A DNA stretch of 11,675 nucleotides from contig JAKAMV010000218.1 in assembly GCA_021812735.1 (NCBI GenBank), positions 1 through 11,675 of the forward strand, given 5' to 3'. Position numbers and translations under genes: made by a program. The stretch's first letter is position 1, and every line of letters begins with the position of its first letter. A model generated the notes under the pieces. That model was given only the letters and a program-made list of their open reading frames with translations. It was not told the DNA's origin and searched no databases. Shown here piece after piece: positions 1 to 6,875 of this stretch. Source of the stretch: Chloroflexota bacterium. Lineage in GTDB: Bacteria; Chloroflexota; Limnocylindria; Limnocylindrales; CSP1-4.

Positions 1-106
1 TCTCCTGGGCCGCAGCCGTCGCCGCCTCGCGCATGTGGCCGGTCTTGTTGTAGTTGTCCTCGAGCAGCGCCATGACGCAGACGCCGATCCTCGCCTTCAC
101 CGCCAC
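1..106 (-). CDS. N-terminal fragment of a third catabolic gene, possibly a sugar isomerase (runs off left edge)
   Basis: Reading leftward from a GTG at 106-104, 35 codons stay open to the window edge. The product begins VAVKARIGVCVMALLEDNYN and continues with KTGHMREAATAAA. GGAGG at 118-114 lies 7 bases before this GTG. A second GTG at 100-98 is in frame but 13 bases from the same site, so 106 is preferred. The hydrophobic strand followed by a helix suits the first beta-alpha unit of a Rossmann-like domain, as in the N-terminal domain of L-fucose/L-arabinose isomerase-type enzymes. It is the third gene of the leftward arm, 53 bases after the kinase stop, so it is probably co-transcribed with the aldolase and kinase. 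The isomerase assignment is mostly inference from the missing pathway step. Too little is visible to name the enzyme, though the reading frame and ribosome site look real. Confidence 0.6.
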   Translation of the reverse strand, partial: MAVKARIGVCVMALLEDNYNKTGHMREAATAAAQE

Positions 107-113
107 TTCTGGG

Positions 114-118
114 CCTCC
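114..118 (-). promoter_or_regulatory. Ribosome binding site of the leftmost gene
   Basis: GGAGG on the minus strand, 7 bases before the GTG at 106. It decides the start of the truncated leftmost gene over the in-frame GTG at 100. Confidence 0.6.
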
Positions 119-159
119 GTGTCTCGTGGTTCCGTCTCTTCGGGTTGGATGGTCGTCGG

Positions 160-1689
160 TCAGGTGCTCGCGGCCGGGCGCTCGAACTCGGGCCGGAGTG
201 CCTCGAACAGCCGCTGGTAGCGCTCGTAGGCCGCGTCGTAGACGGCGCGGACGGCGGGGTTCGGCTCGAAGCGCGCGCTGGTCGCGACCAGCGCGGCTCC
301 GGCGGCCGCGAGGTCCGGGTAGACGCCCACGGCGACGCCGGCGGTCATGGCATCGCCGCGGACGGCGGCGTCCTCGCCCTCGAGCGTGACCACGGGCAGC
401 CCGCAGACGTCGGCCTTGATCTGGTTCCACAGGGCGCTGCGAGCCCCTCCGCCATGGGAGCGGATCTCGGTGGCCGCGGCGCCGGCACGGGCCACCAGCT
501 CCACGTTGCGGCGCAGCATGAACGCCACCGCCTCGAGCACCGCGCGAACGAAGTGGCCACGGGAGTGCGCGAGGGTGATGCCGATGAACGCCCCTCGTGC
601 CGAGGGAACGTACTCAGGGCTGAACGCGCCGGCCAGGTGCGGGAGCATCGTCAGCCCGTCGCAGCCCGGCGGGATGTCCGCCGCCAGGGCGGTCAGCAGG
701 TCGTAGGCCGAGCCCCCCTCCCGGCGAGCCCGGTCCACCCCGGGTCCGCCGAGCACGTCGCGGAACCACGTGAGCGCCATGCCGCCCGTGGGGCACACGG
801 GGCAGTAGAGGTACTGTCCCGGGGCCGAGTGGATGTAGACCGGGGTCTGCCGCGACGGGTCGCCGCCATGCCGGGCCACCGCGGCCTGCACCGTCAGCGC
901 GCCTCCCGTGCTCTCCGACACGACGCCGCCGCCGATGTTGCCCACGCCAACGGCGCCTGCGCCCTGGTCCATGCCGCCGGCCACGACAGGGAGGCCGTCG
1001 GGGAGGCCCATCGCGCCGGCAGCCACGCCCGAGAGCCCGCCCACGACGGACGCCGGCGAGGCGATCTCGGGCAGCCGCCCCGGGCCGATGCCCACCGCGT
1101 CGAGCGCCTCGCCCCACCAGTCACCGCTCACGATGTCGAACAGCATCGAGGTGCACTGGACGCCGCCCTCGGTCACGAACCGGCCGGTGAGGCGGTGGAG
1201 CATGAAGTCCTCCACCAGCAGGAACCGCGCGGCCGCCGCGAAGACGTCAGGCCGATTCCGGCGCCACCAGAGCAGCTTCGCCGCCGGCCAGGTGGGGTTC
1301 ACGTCCGGGACGCCCGTCCGATCATAGACAACCGCAGCCGGGAGCCGGCCCGCCAGTTCGCGTGCCTCCGCGGCGGCCCGGTTGTCGAGCCAGACGAGCG
1401 CCGGCGCCAGCGGTCGGCCCGTCGCGTCGACGGCCACCACGGTCTCGCCCTGGGACGACACGGCCATGGCGGCCACGTCCCGGGCATCCACGCCGGGCGC
1501 CGCCAGGACGCCGCGGACCGCGGCGACCGCGGACGACCACCAGATTCCGGCGTCGATCTCGACGTGGTCCGGCGCCCGGTGCGCGAGGCGGTACTCGCGA
1601 CCCTCGACGGCCACCTGCCGTCCCGCGGCGTCGAACAGCCCGGCCTTGACCGAGGTGGTGCCGATGTCCAGCCCGAGCAGGAGGGTCAC
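160..1689 (-). CDS. FGGY-family carbohydrate (ketose) kinase, xylulokinase-like
   Basis: This is a 509-residue cytoplasmic sugar kinase that uses ATP to phosphorylate a ketose or polyol. Residues 6-20 carry the N-terminal phosphate motif GLDIGTTSVKAGLFD. MDQGAGAVG near 240-248 holds the catalytic Asp (D241). The C-terminal FGGY signature region GGGARSALWNQIKAD lies at 413-427, followed by the RGDAMTAG adenosine-site stretch. Length and domain order fit a full xylulokinase/FGGY protein (usually about 490-510 residues). The GTG start at 1689 lies 12 bases after the aldolase stop, so the two are one transcription unit; no strong Shine-Dalgarno is seen. In the pathway it would phosphorylate the ketose before aldol cleavage. 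The exact substrate (xylulose, fuculose, rhamnulose or another ketose) cannot be decided by eye, so I give no gene symbol. Confidence 0.93.
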   Translation of the reverse strand: MTLLLGLDIGTTSVKAGLFDAAGRQVAVEGREYRLAHRAPDHVEIDAGIWWSSAVAAVRGVLAAPGVDARDVAAMAVSSQGETVVAVDATGRPLAPALVWLDNRAAAEARELAGRLPAAVVYDRTGVPDVNPTWPAAKLLWWRRNRPDVFAAAARFLLVEDFMLHRLTGRFVTEGGVQCTSMLFDIVSGDWWGEALDAVGIGPGRLPEIASPASVVGGLSGVAAGAMGLPDGLPVVAGGMDQGAGAVGVGNIGGGVVSESTGGALTVQAAVARHGGDPSRQTPVYIHSAPGQYLYCPVCPTGGMALTWFRDVLGGPGVDRARREGGSAYDLLTALAADIPPGCDGLTMLPHLAGAFSPEYVPSARGAFIGITLAHSRGHFVRAVLEAVAFMLRRNVELVARAGAAATEIRSHGGGARSALWNQIKADVCGLPVVTLEGEDAAVRGDAMTAGVAVGVYPDLAAAGAALVATSARFEPNPAVRAVYDAAYERYQRLFEALRPEFERPAAST

Positions 1690-1701
1690 GGCGCCCGGCG
1701 C

Positions 1702-2517
1702 CTACGCCAGCCCGTGCCTCGCCGCGGCGGCGGCAGCGTCGGCGCCCTCTTTGACGACCTCTCGCAGCGCCGCCATGAACCGCACCGGATCCTTGGCGCC
1801 CACCAGGTTGCGGCCGAAGACCACGCCCCGCGCGCCGTCGCCGACCGCGGTCGCGGCGAGCTCGAGCGCGTCCACCTCGCGAGGCAGCTTCCTGGCGCCA
1901 AGCGCCAGCACCGGCACGGGCGTGGACCGGCAGACCTCGCCGAACCGCTCACCGGTGTGGAACGTCTTCACCAGGTCCACGCCCAGCTCCGCGACGATCC
2001 GGCAGCCGATCGAGATGACCTCGTGGCGCTCCTCTGGGGTCACGTCCTCGTGCCCCGCTGGGTAGACCTCGCCGACGATCGGGACGCCGGCCGACCTCGC
2101 CTCATCGACGCACCGCGCCACCATCGCCACGTTCTCCGCGTCGACAGCCTCCGAACCGGTCTTGATGCTCATGCCCACGAGGACGATGTCCGCGCCCAGG
2201 GCGACGGCGCCCGCCGCCGAGATCATCGGCACGCTCCGGCTCTCGCGGTAGCCCCACTGGGTGGCGTATTGGGTGCCCCAGTTGAGGCGCAGGATCATGG
2301 CCGGCGCCCCGCGGCGGCTGAACGCCGGGGCGAGGTGCGACGCCATGCCGGGGCTCAGCAGGATCGCGTCCGCGCCGATCAGGTTGCCGACGACTGCCGA
2401 GAGGTCCTCGAAACCCGGGCGGGGGCCGTTGTACAGGCCGTGGTCGATGGCGGCGATGATCGCGTTCGACCCGCCGTCGAACAGCCGCGCCAGTCGGATG
2501 TCGCCGCCAGAACCCAC
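1702..2517 (-). CDS. Class I aldolase of the DhnA/LacD/LsrF family (DeoC/LacD fold)
   Basis: This is a 271-residue TIM-barrel class I aldolase, expected to cleave a ketose phosphate through a lysine Schiff base. From a GTG at 2517 the visible motifs are DHG at 25-27, EVYPAG with Tyr at about 152, DLVKTFHTG with the probable Schiff-base Lys at 184, and GARGVVFGRNL (phosphate-binding loop) at about 228-238. The Asp/Tyr/Lys spacing matches the archaeal-type class I fructose-bisphosphate aldolases (Asp24, Tyr146, Lys177 in the Thermoproteus enzyme, from memory). The frame stays open to a GTG at 2601, but the 2517 GTG has GGAGG at 2530-2526, spaced 8 bases. The 2601 GTG abuts the predicted -10 box and has no ribosome site. 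It is the first gene of the leftward arm. LsrF-like thiolase activity is a less likely alternative. Confidence 0.9.
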   Translation of the reverse strand: MGSGGDIRLARLFDGGSNAIIAAIDHGLYNGPRPGFEDLSAVVGNLIGADAILLSPGMASHLAPAFSRRGAPAMILRLNWGTQYATQWGYRESRSVPMISAAGAVALGADIVLVGMSIKTGSEAVDAENVAMVARCVDEARSAGVPIVGEVYPAGHEDVTPEERHEVISIGCRIVAELGVDLVKTFHTGERFGEVCRSTPVPVLALGARKLPREVDALELAATAVGDGARGVVFGRNLVGAKDPVRFMAALREVVKEGADAAAAAARHGLA

Positions 2518-2525
2518 CGGGATCG

Positions 2526-2530
2526 CCTCC
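2526..2530 (-). promoter_or_regulatory. Ribosome binding site of the aldolase gene
   Basis: GGAGG on the minus strand, 8 bases before the GTG at 2517. It argues for this start instead of the upstream GTG codons at 2601 and 2574, which have no such site. Confidence 0.65.
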
Positions 2531-2601
2531 AGCTCAATGGCGCCCGGCCACGACGCCGGACCGCCCGATGGCACCGATTCAGTGTTCGGTTTGATGCACA
2601 C

Positions 2602-2629
2602 ATGCTATGCGGAAGATGTTGAGTGTCAA
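2602..2629 (-). promoter_or_regulatory. Predicted sigma70-type promoter of the aldolase-kinase arm
   Basis: On the minus strand a perfect TTGACA (2629-2624) is followed after 16 bases by TAGCAT (2607-2602), which matches TATAAT at 4 of 6 positions. Transcription would start near 2595, giving an untranslated leader of about 78 bases before the GTG at 2517. The box abuts the upstream GTG at 2601, which further argues against that start. Confidence 0.5.
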
Positions 2630-2646
2630 GGCAATCAGCCCAACAT
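2616..2646. repeat. Inverted repeat ATGTTG-N19-CAACAT
   Basis: Perfect 6-base arms at 2616-2621 and 2641-2646 flank the -35 box of the leftward promoter. A dimeric regulator could bind here and block polymerase. The arms are short, so chance is possible. Confidence 0.3.
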
Positions 2647-2660
2647 GTCGGCCATTTCGT

Positions 2661-2671
2661 GCATTCAATGC
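2661..2671. repeat. Short palindrome GCATT-C-AATGC
   Basis: A perfect 5-base inverted repeat around one central base, between the two divergent promoters and 4 bases before the TTCG-N4-CGAA element. It is AT-richer than its surroundings and may belong to a compound operator. Confidence 0.3.
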
Positions 2672-2675
2672 GGGA

Positions 2676-2687
2676 TTCGCGATCGAA
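2676..2687. promoter_or_regulatory. GlpR/DeoR-like operator candidate, TTCG-N4-CGAA
   Basis: TTCG at 2676-2679 and CGAA at 2684-2687 are separated by four bases. This is the core architecture of the E. coli GlpR operator (TTCG-N4-CGAA), a DeoR-family site. It lies 16 bases before the rightward -35 box. The DeoR-type regulator encoded at 6063-6875 is the obvious candidate ligand. The core is only eight defined bases, so the link is inference. Confidence 0.42.
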
Positions 2688-2703
2688 CACTGCAGAAAGC
2701 GTA

Positions 2704-2733
2704 TTGCGACCTGCGCACTGATCGGCGTAGGAT
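2704..2733 (+). promoter_or_regulatory. Predicted sigma70-type promoter of the transport arm
   Basis: TTGCGA (2704-2709, 4 of 6 to consensus) and TAGGAT (2728-2733, 4 of 6) are separated by 18 bases. Transcription would start near 2740, leaving a leader of about 130 bases before the binding-protein gene. It is weaker than the opposing promoter, and other choices exist in this region. Confidence 0.38.
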
Positions 2734-2854
2734 CGTGCACGCAGCCGCGCCCTTCAGGGACGGTCTGCCAACGACCCGCGAGACGGGACGGCCTGAGCCA
2801 GCGCACGGGCGCCGGCCCAAGGCACGGAGGATGCCCGCTCCGCGACCGCGTCGG

Positions 2855-2861
2855 AAAGGAG
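2855..2861 (+). promoter_or_regulatory. Ribosome binding site of the binding-protein gene
   Basis: AAAGGAG sits 8 bases before the TTG at 2870 and fixes that rare start codon. The in-frame ATG at 2831 has GGAGG directly abutting it with no spacing, so it is a poor start. Confidence 0.75.
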
Positions 2862-2869
2862 ACAGGGGC

Positions 2870-4246
2870 TTGAACCGAAGGCTGCTGACGCTCGCGGCGT
2901 CCGCGATGTTGATCGCGACCGCGTGCTCAGGCTCCACATCCAGCACCACGCCGTCCGGGGCGGCCACCGGCGCGCCGTCGGAGGCGGCATCGACGGCCCC
3001 GTCGACGGCCGCATCGGCGGCGCCCACCTCGGCCGCGCCGGTGACCCTGACGCTGTGGCACAACTACGGGACTGAGGCCAACGCCTCCGTCACGAACGCG
3101 CTGGTCCAGGCCTACATGGCCAAGAACCCCAACGTGACGATCCAGGTGGTGAGCCAGCCGGCGGACAACTACTTCGCCCTGCTCAAGGCTGCGGCCGTCG
3201 CCCAGTCCGGCCCCGACATCATGACGATGTGGACCGGCCTGTTCGCCCTCCAGAACCAGAGCTACCTCGAGCCGCTCAACTCGTACATCCCGGCCGACAC
3301 GCTCAAGTCCTTCAACGGGATCGACTGGTGCTCGAAGGGCTTGCAGCTCTCGCAGGGCGCCATCTGCGTGCCGCTCGACATGCAGCACTACAACGGCTTC
3401 TACAACAAGGACCTGTTCGCCAAGGCGGGGATCACCGCGTTCCCCACCAACTGGACCGAGTTCTTCACCGCCCTCGACAAGCTCAAGGCGTCTGGCGTGA
3501 TCCCGATCGCCTACGGCCCTGGCGGGCAGGCGCTCAACGCCGGCTTCTACCCGTACTACGACCTCAGCTACATGATGATGTACCTGTCGGTCAGCGACTG
3601 GCAGAAGCTCTACAGCGGCCAGATCCCGTGGACGGACCCCGCGATCGTGAAGCAGCTCCAGACGTGGGCCGAGATCAAGTCCAAGGGCTACACGAACACC
3701 GACGTGCTCAACGGCGACTCGGTGGGCATGTTCGAGTCGGGCAAGGCCGCGATGGTGATGGAGGGCAGCTGGGACTTCAAGGAGTTCCACGACAAGCTGG
3801 GCGCCAGCGTCGGCGTGTTCATCCCGCCGTTCAACGACCAGCAGGTGAAGGGCGTCGTCGAGTTCCCGGGTGACGGCTTCGGCATCACCAGCTACTCGCA
3901 GAACAAGGCAGCAGCGGCCGCGTTCCTCGCCTGGATGGCCACCCCCGAGGCCCAGAAGATCATCGCCGACGGCGGCCTCATCCCGGTCGTCGCCGGGACC
4001 TCCGCCACCGAGCCGCTCGCCAACGCGATGCTCGACTACGCGGCCAATCAGGGCTACACCCGCTACCCGATGATCGACAACGTGATCCAGCCCGAGGTCC
4101 AGGACGTCGCGACCAAGCTGCTGAACGGCGTCTTCAACGGGACCACCACGGCGCAGGACGCCACCAAGGCGATGTCCGCCGCCCTCAACGCCCTGCCGGC
4201 CGACCGCCGCGGCAACACCTACACGGCTCCGGCCGCCGGCGGCTGA
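2870..4246 (+). CDS. Sugar ABC transporter substrate-binding lipoprotein, family 1 (CUT1 type)
   Basis: This 458-residue extracytoplasmic lipoprotein captures the sugar and delivers it to the two permeases encoded downstream. A lipoprotein signal peptide starts NRRLLTLAASAMLIATAC with the lipidated Cys at 19. A low-complexity Ser/Thr/Ala/Pro tether spans about 20-57, and the binding domain opens with VTLTLWHNYG. Near 291-301 lies GKAAMVMEGSW, the conserved motif of family 1 solute-binding proteins. Cys154 and Cys166 could form a disulfide loop. The TTG at 2870 is chosen because AAAGGAG is 8 bases upstream and a compact signal peptide follows at once. The frame stays open far upstream only because of high GC content. 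It is first in the rightward arm, separated from the permeases by a strong hairpin. Ligand unknown. Confidence 0.95.
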   Translation: MNRRLLTLAASAMLIATACSGSTSSTTPSGAATGAPSEAASTAPSTAASAAPTSAAPVTLTLWHNYGTEANASVTNALVQAYMAKNPNVTIQVVSQPADNYFALLKAAAVAQSGPDIMTMWTGLFALQNQSYLEPLNSYIPADTLKSFNGIDWCSKGLQLSQGAICVPLDMQHYNGFYNKDLFAKAGITAFPTNWTEFFTALDKLKASGVIPIAYGPGGQALNAGFYPYYDLSYMMMYLSVSDWQKLYSGQIPWTDPAIVKQLQTWAEIKSKGYTNTDVLNGDSVGMFESGKAAMVMEGSWDFKEFHDKLGASVGVFIPPFNDQQVKGVVEFPGDGFGITSYSQNKAAAAAFLAWMATPEAQKIIADGGLIPVVAGTSATEPLANAMLDYAANQGYTRYPMIDNVIQPEVQDVATKLLNGVFNGTTTAQDATKAMSAALNALPADRRGNTYTAPAAGG

Positions 4247-4260
4247 GCCGAGATTTCCGG

Positions 4261-4290
4261 GCCGGCGGCGATCCCCCCTTCGCCGCCGGC
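4261..4290 (+). terminator. Intercistronic stem-loop between the binding protein and permease genes
   Basis: GCCGGCGGCGA (4261-4271) pairs perfectly with TCGCCGCCGGC (4280-4290) around an 8-base loop. It starts 14 bases after the binding-protein stop and ends 12 bases before the permease ATG. No T-run follows, so it is more likely a partial terminator or an mRNA-stabilising end than a full stop. In known binding-protein transporters, such as malE-malF, an element here keeps binding-protein mRNA in excess over permease mRNA. Confidence 0.7.
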
Positions 4291-4302
4291 TCACCCGGAA
4301 CC

Positions 4303-5238
4303 ATGTCGATGTCCCCGACCCCCCTCCACAGCTCCTCGACGCCCGTTGCCCGGCGCGGGCGCCACGGCGCGAGTCGACTGCGCCGCTCCCAGCACGTCGC
4401 CGGCGTCGTGTTCGCGCTGCCGGTGGTGATCCTCGAGCTCGTGCTGCTCGCCGTGCCGATCGGCCAGGCCGTCTACTACAGCTTCACCCGCTGGGACGGC
4501 ATCCAGTCGACGTGGATCGGGCCCGCCAACTACCAGCGCCTGTTCGGGGACCCGAACTTCTGGCGGGTCGTGCTCAACAACGTGATCCTCCTGGCGGCGG
4601 TCCCGTTCGCGATCCTGATCCCGCTGCTCGTCGCCTATCTGCTCAACGAGCACGTGCTCGGGTGGCGCTTCTTCCGCTCCGCCTACTTCCTGCCCACCGC
4701 CATCAGCTGGGTCGTCATCGGCATGGTGGCCATCCGCGTGTTCGCCGTCGAGGGGATCCTCAACCACCTGTTCGACGCCGTCGGCCTAGACGTCCAGACC
4801 GACATGCTCTCGGGCGAGTACTCGGCGATGGTCGCAGTGGCGATCACGTTCGTCTGGTCGGTCTTCGGCACCAACACGATCATCTTCATCACCGGGATGG
4901 CGACGCTCGACCGCGAGGTCTACGAGGCCGCCCGCGTGGACGGCGCGAGCCCGTTCACGACCTTCCGCAAGATCACCATCCCGATGCTGATGCGGTTCAT
5001 CCAGTTCGCGTTCATCCTGACGCTGATCACGGCCTTCACGGCCCTGTTCAGCCTGATCTTCGTCATGACCGGCGGCGGCCCGGGCTTCGGCTCCACGACG
5101 CTCGAGTTCTACGTCTACCAGCAGGGCTTCCAGGTCGGCGCGTTCGGCTACGCGGCGGCCATCGGCATCGTCCTGTTCGTCGTCGTGTTCGCGATCAGCC
5201 TCGCCCAGCTGCGGCTCTTCCGCAGCCGGCTCGACTAG
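4303..5238 (+). CDS. Sugar ABC transporter permease, MalF/UgpA-like (CUT1)
   Basis: This 311-residue inner-membrane protein has about six hydrophobic segments, at roughly 31-58, 88-115, 124-147, 174-198, 231-256 and 283-305. The EAA loop YEAARVDGASPFTTFRKITIP at 207-227 is the site that docks the ATPase. The N-terminal 28 residues are polar and basic. Together with the next gene it forms the transmembrane channel for the sugar delivered by the binding lipoprotein. The ATG at 4303 is used, although no clear ribosome site precedes it; ATG 4309 is an in-frame alternative. It is the only gene here with an ATG start. It follows the binding-protein stop by 56 bases, which contain the hairpin. Confidence 0.95.
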   Translation: MSMSPTPLHSSSTPVARRGRHGASRLRRSQHVAGVVFALPVVILELVLLAVPIGQAVYYSFTRWDGIQSTWIGPANYQRLFGDPNFWRVVLNNVILLAAVPFAILIPLLVAYLLNEHVLGWRFFRSAYFLPTAISWVVIGMVAIRVFAVEGILNHLFDAVGLDVQTDMLSGEYSAMVAVAITFVWSVFGTNTIIFITGMATLDREVYEAARVDGASPFTTFRKITIPMLMRFIQFAFILTLITAFTALFSLIFVMTGGGPGFGSTTLEFYVYQQGFQVGAFGYAAAIGIVLFVVVFAISLAQLRLFRSRLD

Positions 5239-5247
5239 GGGCGCGCG

Positions 5248-6066
5248 GTGGACGCCAGACGGCGCCGACGCATCGGCCGCTTCGCGATGTTCCTGATCCT
5301 GTGCGTGGTCGTCGTGATCATGCTCTTCCCGTTCGTCCTCATGATCGTGACGTCGTTGCGGTCGAAGGACCAGTACATCGCCGGCAGCGGCTTCTCGCTC
5401 GACTCGTGGCGGCAGCTGTTCTCCACCGTCCCAATCGTGCAGCAGCTGTGGAACTCCACGGTGGTCACCGCGGGCGGCGTCGCGCTGATCCTGGCCGTGA
5501 GCACCACGGGCGGCTACGCCTTCTCCAAGCTGACCTTCAGGGGCTCCGGGCTGGTGTTCCTCGCGATCCTGTCCGGGATGATGATCCCGATGCAGTCGAT
5601 CATCATCCCGGTGTACGTGAACGTGGCCCACGCGCATGGGGTCAACCAGTTCTGGGGCGCGATCCTCGTGTACGCGGCGCTGGGCGCCCCCTTCGCCACC
5701 TACCTGATGACCACCTACTACCGCGGCATCCCCACCGAGCTCGTCGAGGCGTCGGTGATGGACGGGGCGAGCTACTGGCAGATCTTCCGGAAGGTGATGC
5801 TCCCGCTCGCAGTCCCGGCGATCACGACGGTGGCCGTGCTCCAGGTCATCCAGATCTGGGACGACCTGCTGGTGGGCCTGCTGTTCCTCCAGACGCCGAC
5901 GGTGCGCACGATCACGGTGGGCCTCGCCGTGCTCCAGAATGGCCGCGTGGTGAGCATCCCGCTGCTCATGGCCGGCTCGCTCGTGAGCGCCCTCCCCGCC
6001 ATCGTCGTCTACCTCATCTTCCAGCGGAACCTGATCCAGGGCCTGACCATGGGGGTGAACAAGTGA
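5248..6066 (+). CDS. Sugar ABC transporter permease, MalG/UgpE-like (CUT1)
   Basis: This 272-residue membrane protein is the second half of the permease heterodimer. A short Arg-rich N-terminus (RRRRRIGR) is followed by a first membrane span at about 12-36, then further spans near 70-90, 101-127, 134-156, 188-212 and 237-258. The EAA motif ELVEASVMDGASYWQIFRKV at 164-183 marks the ATPase-coupling loop, and the C-terminal LIQGLTMGVNK is typical of MalG-like subunits. The GTG at 5248 comes 9 bases after the preceding stop, with AGGGG overlapping that stop as a possible ribosome site. Its last codons overlap the regulator start (GTGA at 6063-6066), indicating translational coupling. No ATP-binding subunit follows. 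Confidence 0.95.
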   Translation: MDARRRRRIGRFAMFLILCVVVVIMLFPFVLMIVTSLRSKDQYIAGSGFSLDSWRQLFSTVPIVQQLWNSTVVTAGGVALILAVSTTGGYAFSKLTFRGSGLVFLAILSGMMIPMQSIIIPVYVNVAHAHGVNQFWGAILVYAALGAPFATYLMTTYYRGIPTELVEASVMDGASYWQIFRKVMLPLAVPAITTVAVLQVIQIWDDLLVGLLFLQTPTVRTITVGLAVLQNGRVVSIPLLMAGSLVSALPAIVVYLIFQRNLIQGLTMGVNK

Positions 6067-6875
6067 CCATCTCGGTGGACGCCGAGCTCGAGCCGCCGGG
6101 TCTGCCGGCACACGAGCGGCGAGAGCAGATCGCGAGGCTGGTGGACGAGCACCAGCGCGTGGGCGTGGCGGACCTCACGATCCGCTTCGGGGTGACCGAC
6201 GCGTCGATCCGACGCGACCTCATCCTCCTCGAGGGGGCGGGTCGGTTGCGCCGAGTCCACGGCGGTGCGGTGAGCCTGGCGGCGAAGCTGGCGGGCGGCG
6301 TGTACGCCAACAAGCTGCGCGTGCACCGCGAGGAGAAGGCGCGGATCGCCGCCGCCGCCGCCCGTCTTGTCAGCCCCGGCGAGATCGTCCTGTTCGACTC
6401 GGGCACCACGGTGGCCCAGGTGGCCATGCAGATGCCGCCCACCCTGCGGTCGCCGAGCGCGATCACCGTCGTCACGTACTCGCTGCCCGTGGTGGACGAG
6501 ATCGGCGGCTGGGACGCGCCGCACCTGGTGGTGGTGGGCGGGCTCTACCTGCCCGACTACCGGGCGTTCGTGGGCCCCGGCGCGATCGACGGCCTCAAGG
6601 CGCTGACGGCCGACACGATCTTCGTGGGTTGCGACGGGCTCAGCGTAGAGTCGGGCCTCACCACGCCCCATGTCCTGGTCGCCGAGGTTGGCGCTGTCGC
6701 CACGTCGCGCAGCCGACGGGTGGTGGCCGTGGCCGACTCGTCCAAGCTGGGCCGGCAGGGCTTCACCACGATCGTGCCCCTCTCGCAGGTGGACGTGCTG
6801 ATCACCGACAGTGCGGCTGACCCCGAGCGCGTCGCCGAGATCCGCGCCGCGGGCGTGGAGGTGCTGCTGGCGTGA
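6063..6875 (+). CDS. DeoR-family transcriptional regulator
   Basis: This 270-residue repressor-type protein has an N-terminal winged helix at about 17-68. Within it are HERREQIARLVDEH and the recognition helix TDASIRRDLILLEGAGRLRRVHGGA. A C-terminal DeoR sensor domain carries FDSGTTVAQVA at 111-121, VGCDGLSVESGLTT at about 188-201 and VVAVADSSKLGR at 220-231. DeoR sensors usually bind phosphorylated sugars, so a kinase or aldolase intermediate is the likely inducer. The GTG at 6063 overlaps the permease stop by four bases, with a GGGGGT stretch upstream; an in-frame GTG at 6075 is a weaker alternative. A regulator embedded in the transport arm implies autoregulation through the divergent region at 2518-2869. 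The real start lies inside a longer open frame that has no upstream support. Confidence 0.94.
   Translation: MTISVDAELEPPGLPAHERREQIARLVDEHQRVGVADLTIRFGVTDASIRRDLILLEGAGRLRRVHGGAVSLAAKLAGGVYANKLRVHREEKARIAAAAARLVSPGEIVLFDSGTTVAQVAMQMPPTLRSPSAITVVTYSLPVVDEIGGWDAPHLVVVGGLYLPDYRAFVGPGAIDGLKALTADTIFVGCDGLSVESGLTTPHVLVAEVGAVATSRSRRVVAVADSSKLGRQGFTTIVPLSQVDVLITDSAADPERVAEIRAAGVEVLLA

Larger units (their letters stand above)
2580..2692. repeat. Inverted pair of 9-base half-sites (CAGTGTTCG ... CGAACACTG)
   Basis: CAGTGTTCG at 2580-2588 and its exact reverse complement CGAACACTG at 2684-2692 lie 95 bases apart inside the divergent control region. The left copy sits just downstream of the expected start point of the leftward promoter. 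The right copy sits 11 bases before the -35 box of the rightward promoter and forms half of a TTCG-N4-CGAA element. Two copies, one near each divergent promoter, suggest binding sites for the locus regulator, perhaps with looping. The repeat is seen directly; its function is inferred. Confidence 0.45.

Noticed and set aside
1..2601. An AI-2 (lsr-type) signal processing locus, because of FGGY kinase plus LsrF-like aldolase
   Set aside because: The transporter is CUT1 with a family 1 binding protein rather than the ribose-type Lsr importer. No LsrG-like gene is seen, and the aldolase residues fit sugar-phosphate aldolases at least as well.
145..2622. An 825-codon open frame on the plus strand opposite the kinase and aldolase
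   Set aside because: It is an antisense shadow of two convincing minus-strand enzymes in very GC-rich DNA. Its product is Arg/His/Gly/Ala-rich with no domain pattern.
2927..4294. A 455-codon minus-strand open frame across the binding-protein gene
   Set aside because: It is antisense to a well-supported lipoprotein gene. The product is Val/Gly/Arg/Asp-rich and low in complexity, and it has no ribosome site.
4512..6062. Upstream extension of the DeoR frame into the permease genes (possible fusion)
   Set aside because: The upstream part is an Arg/Pro/His-rich shadow of the permeases. The GTG at 6063 overlapping the permease stop begins a normal-length DeoR protein.
4786..6111. A 441-codon minus-strand open frame across the permeases
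   Set aside because: Its composition (His, Asp, Glu, Arg) is that expected from reversing hydrophobic codons; the permease genes explain the stretch.
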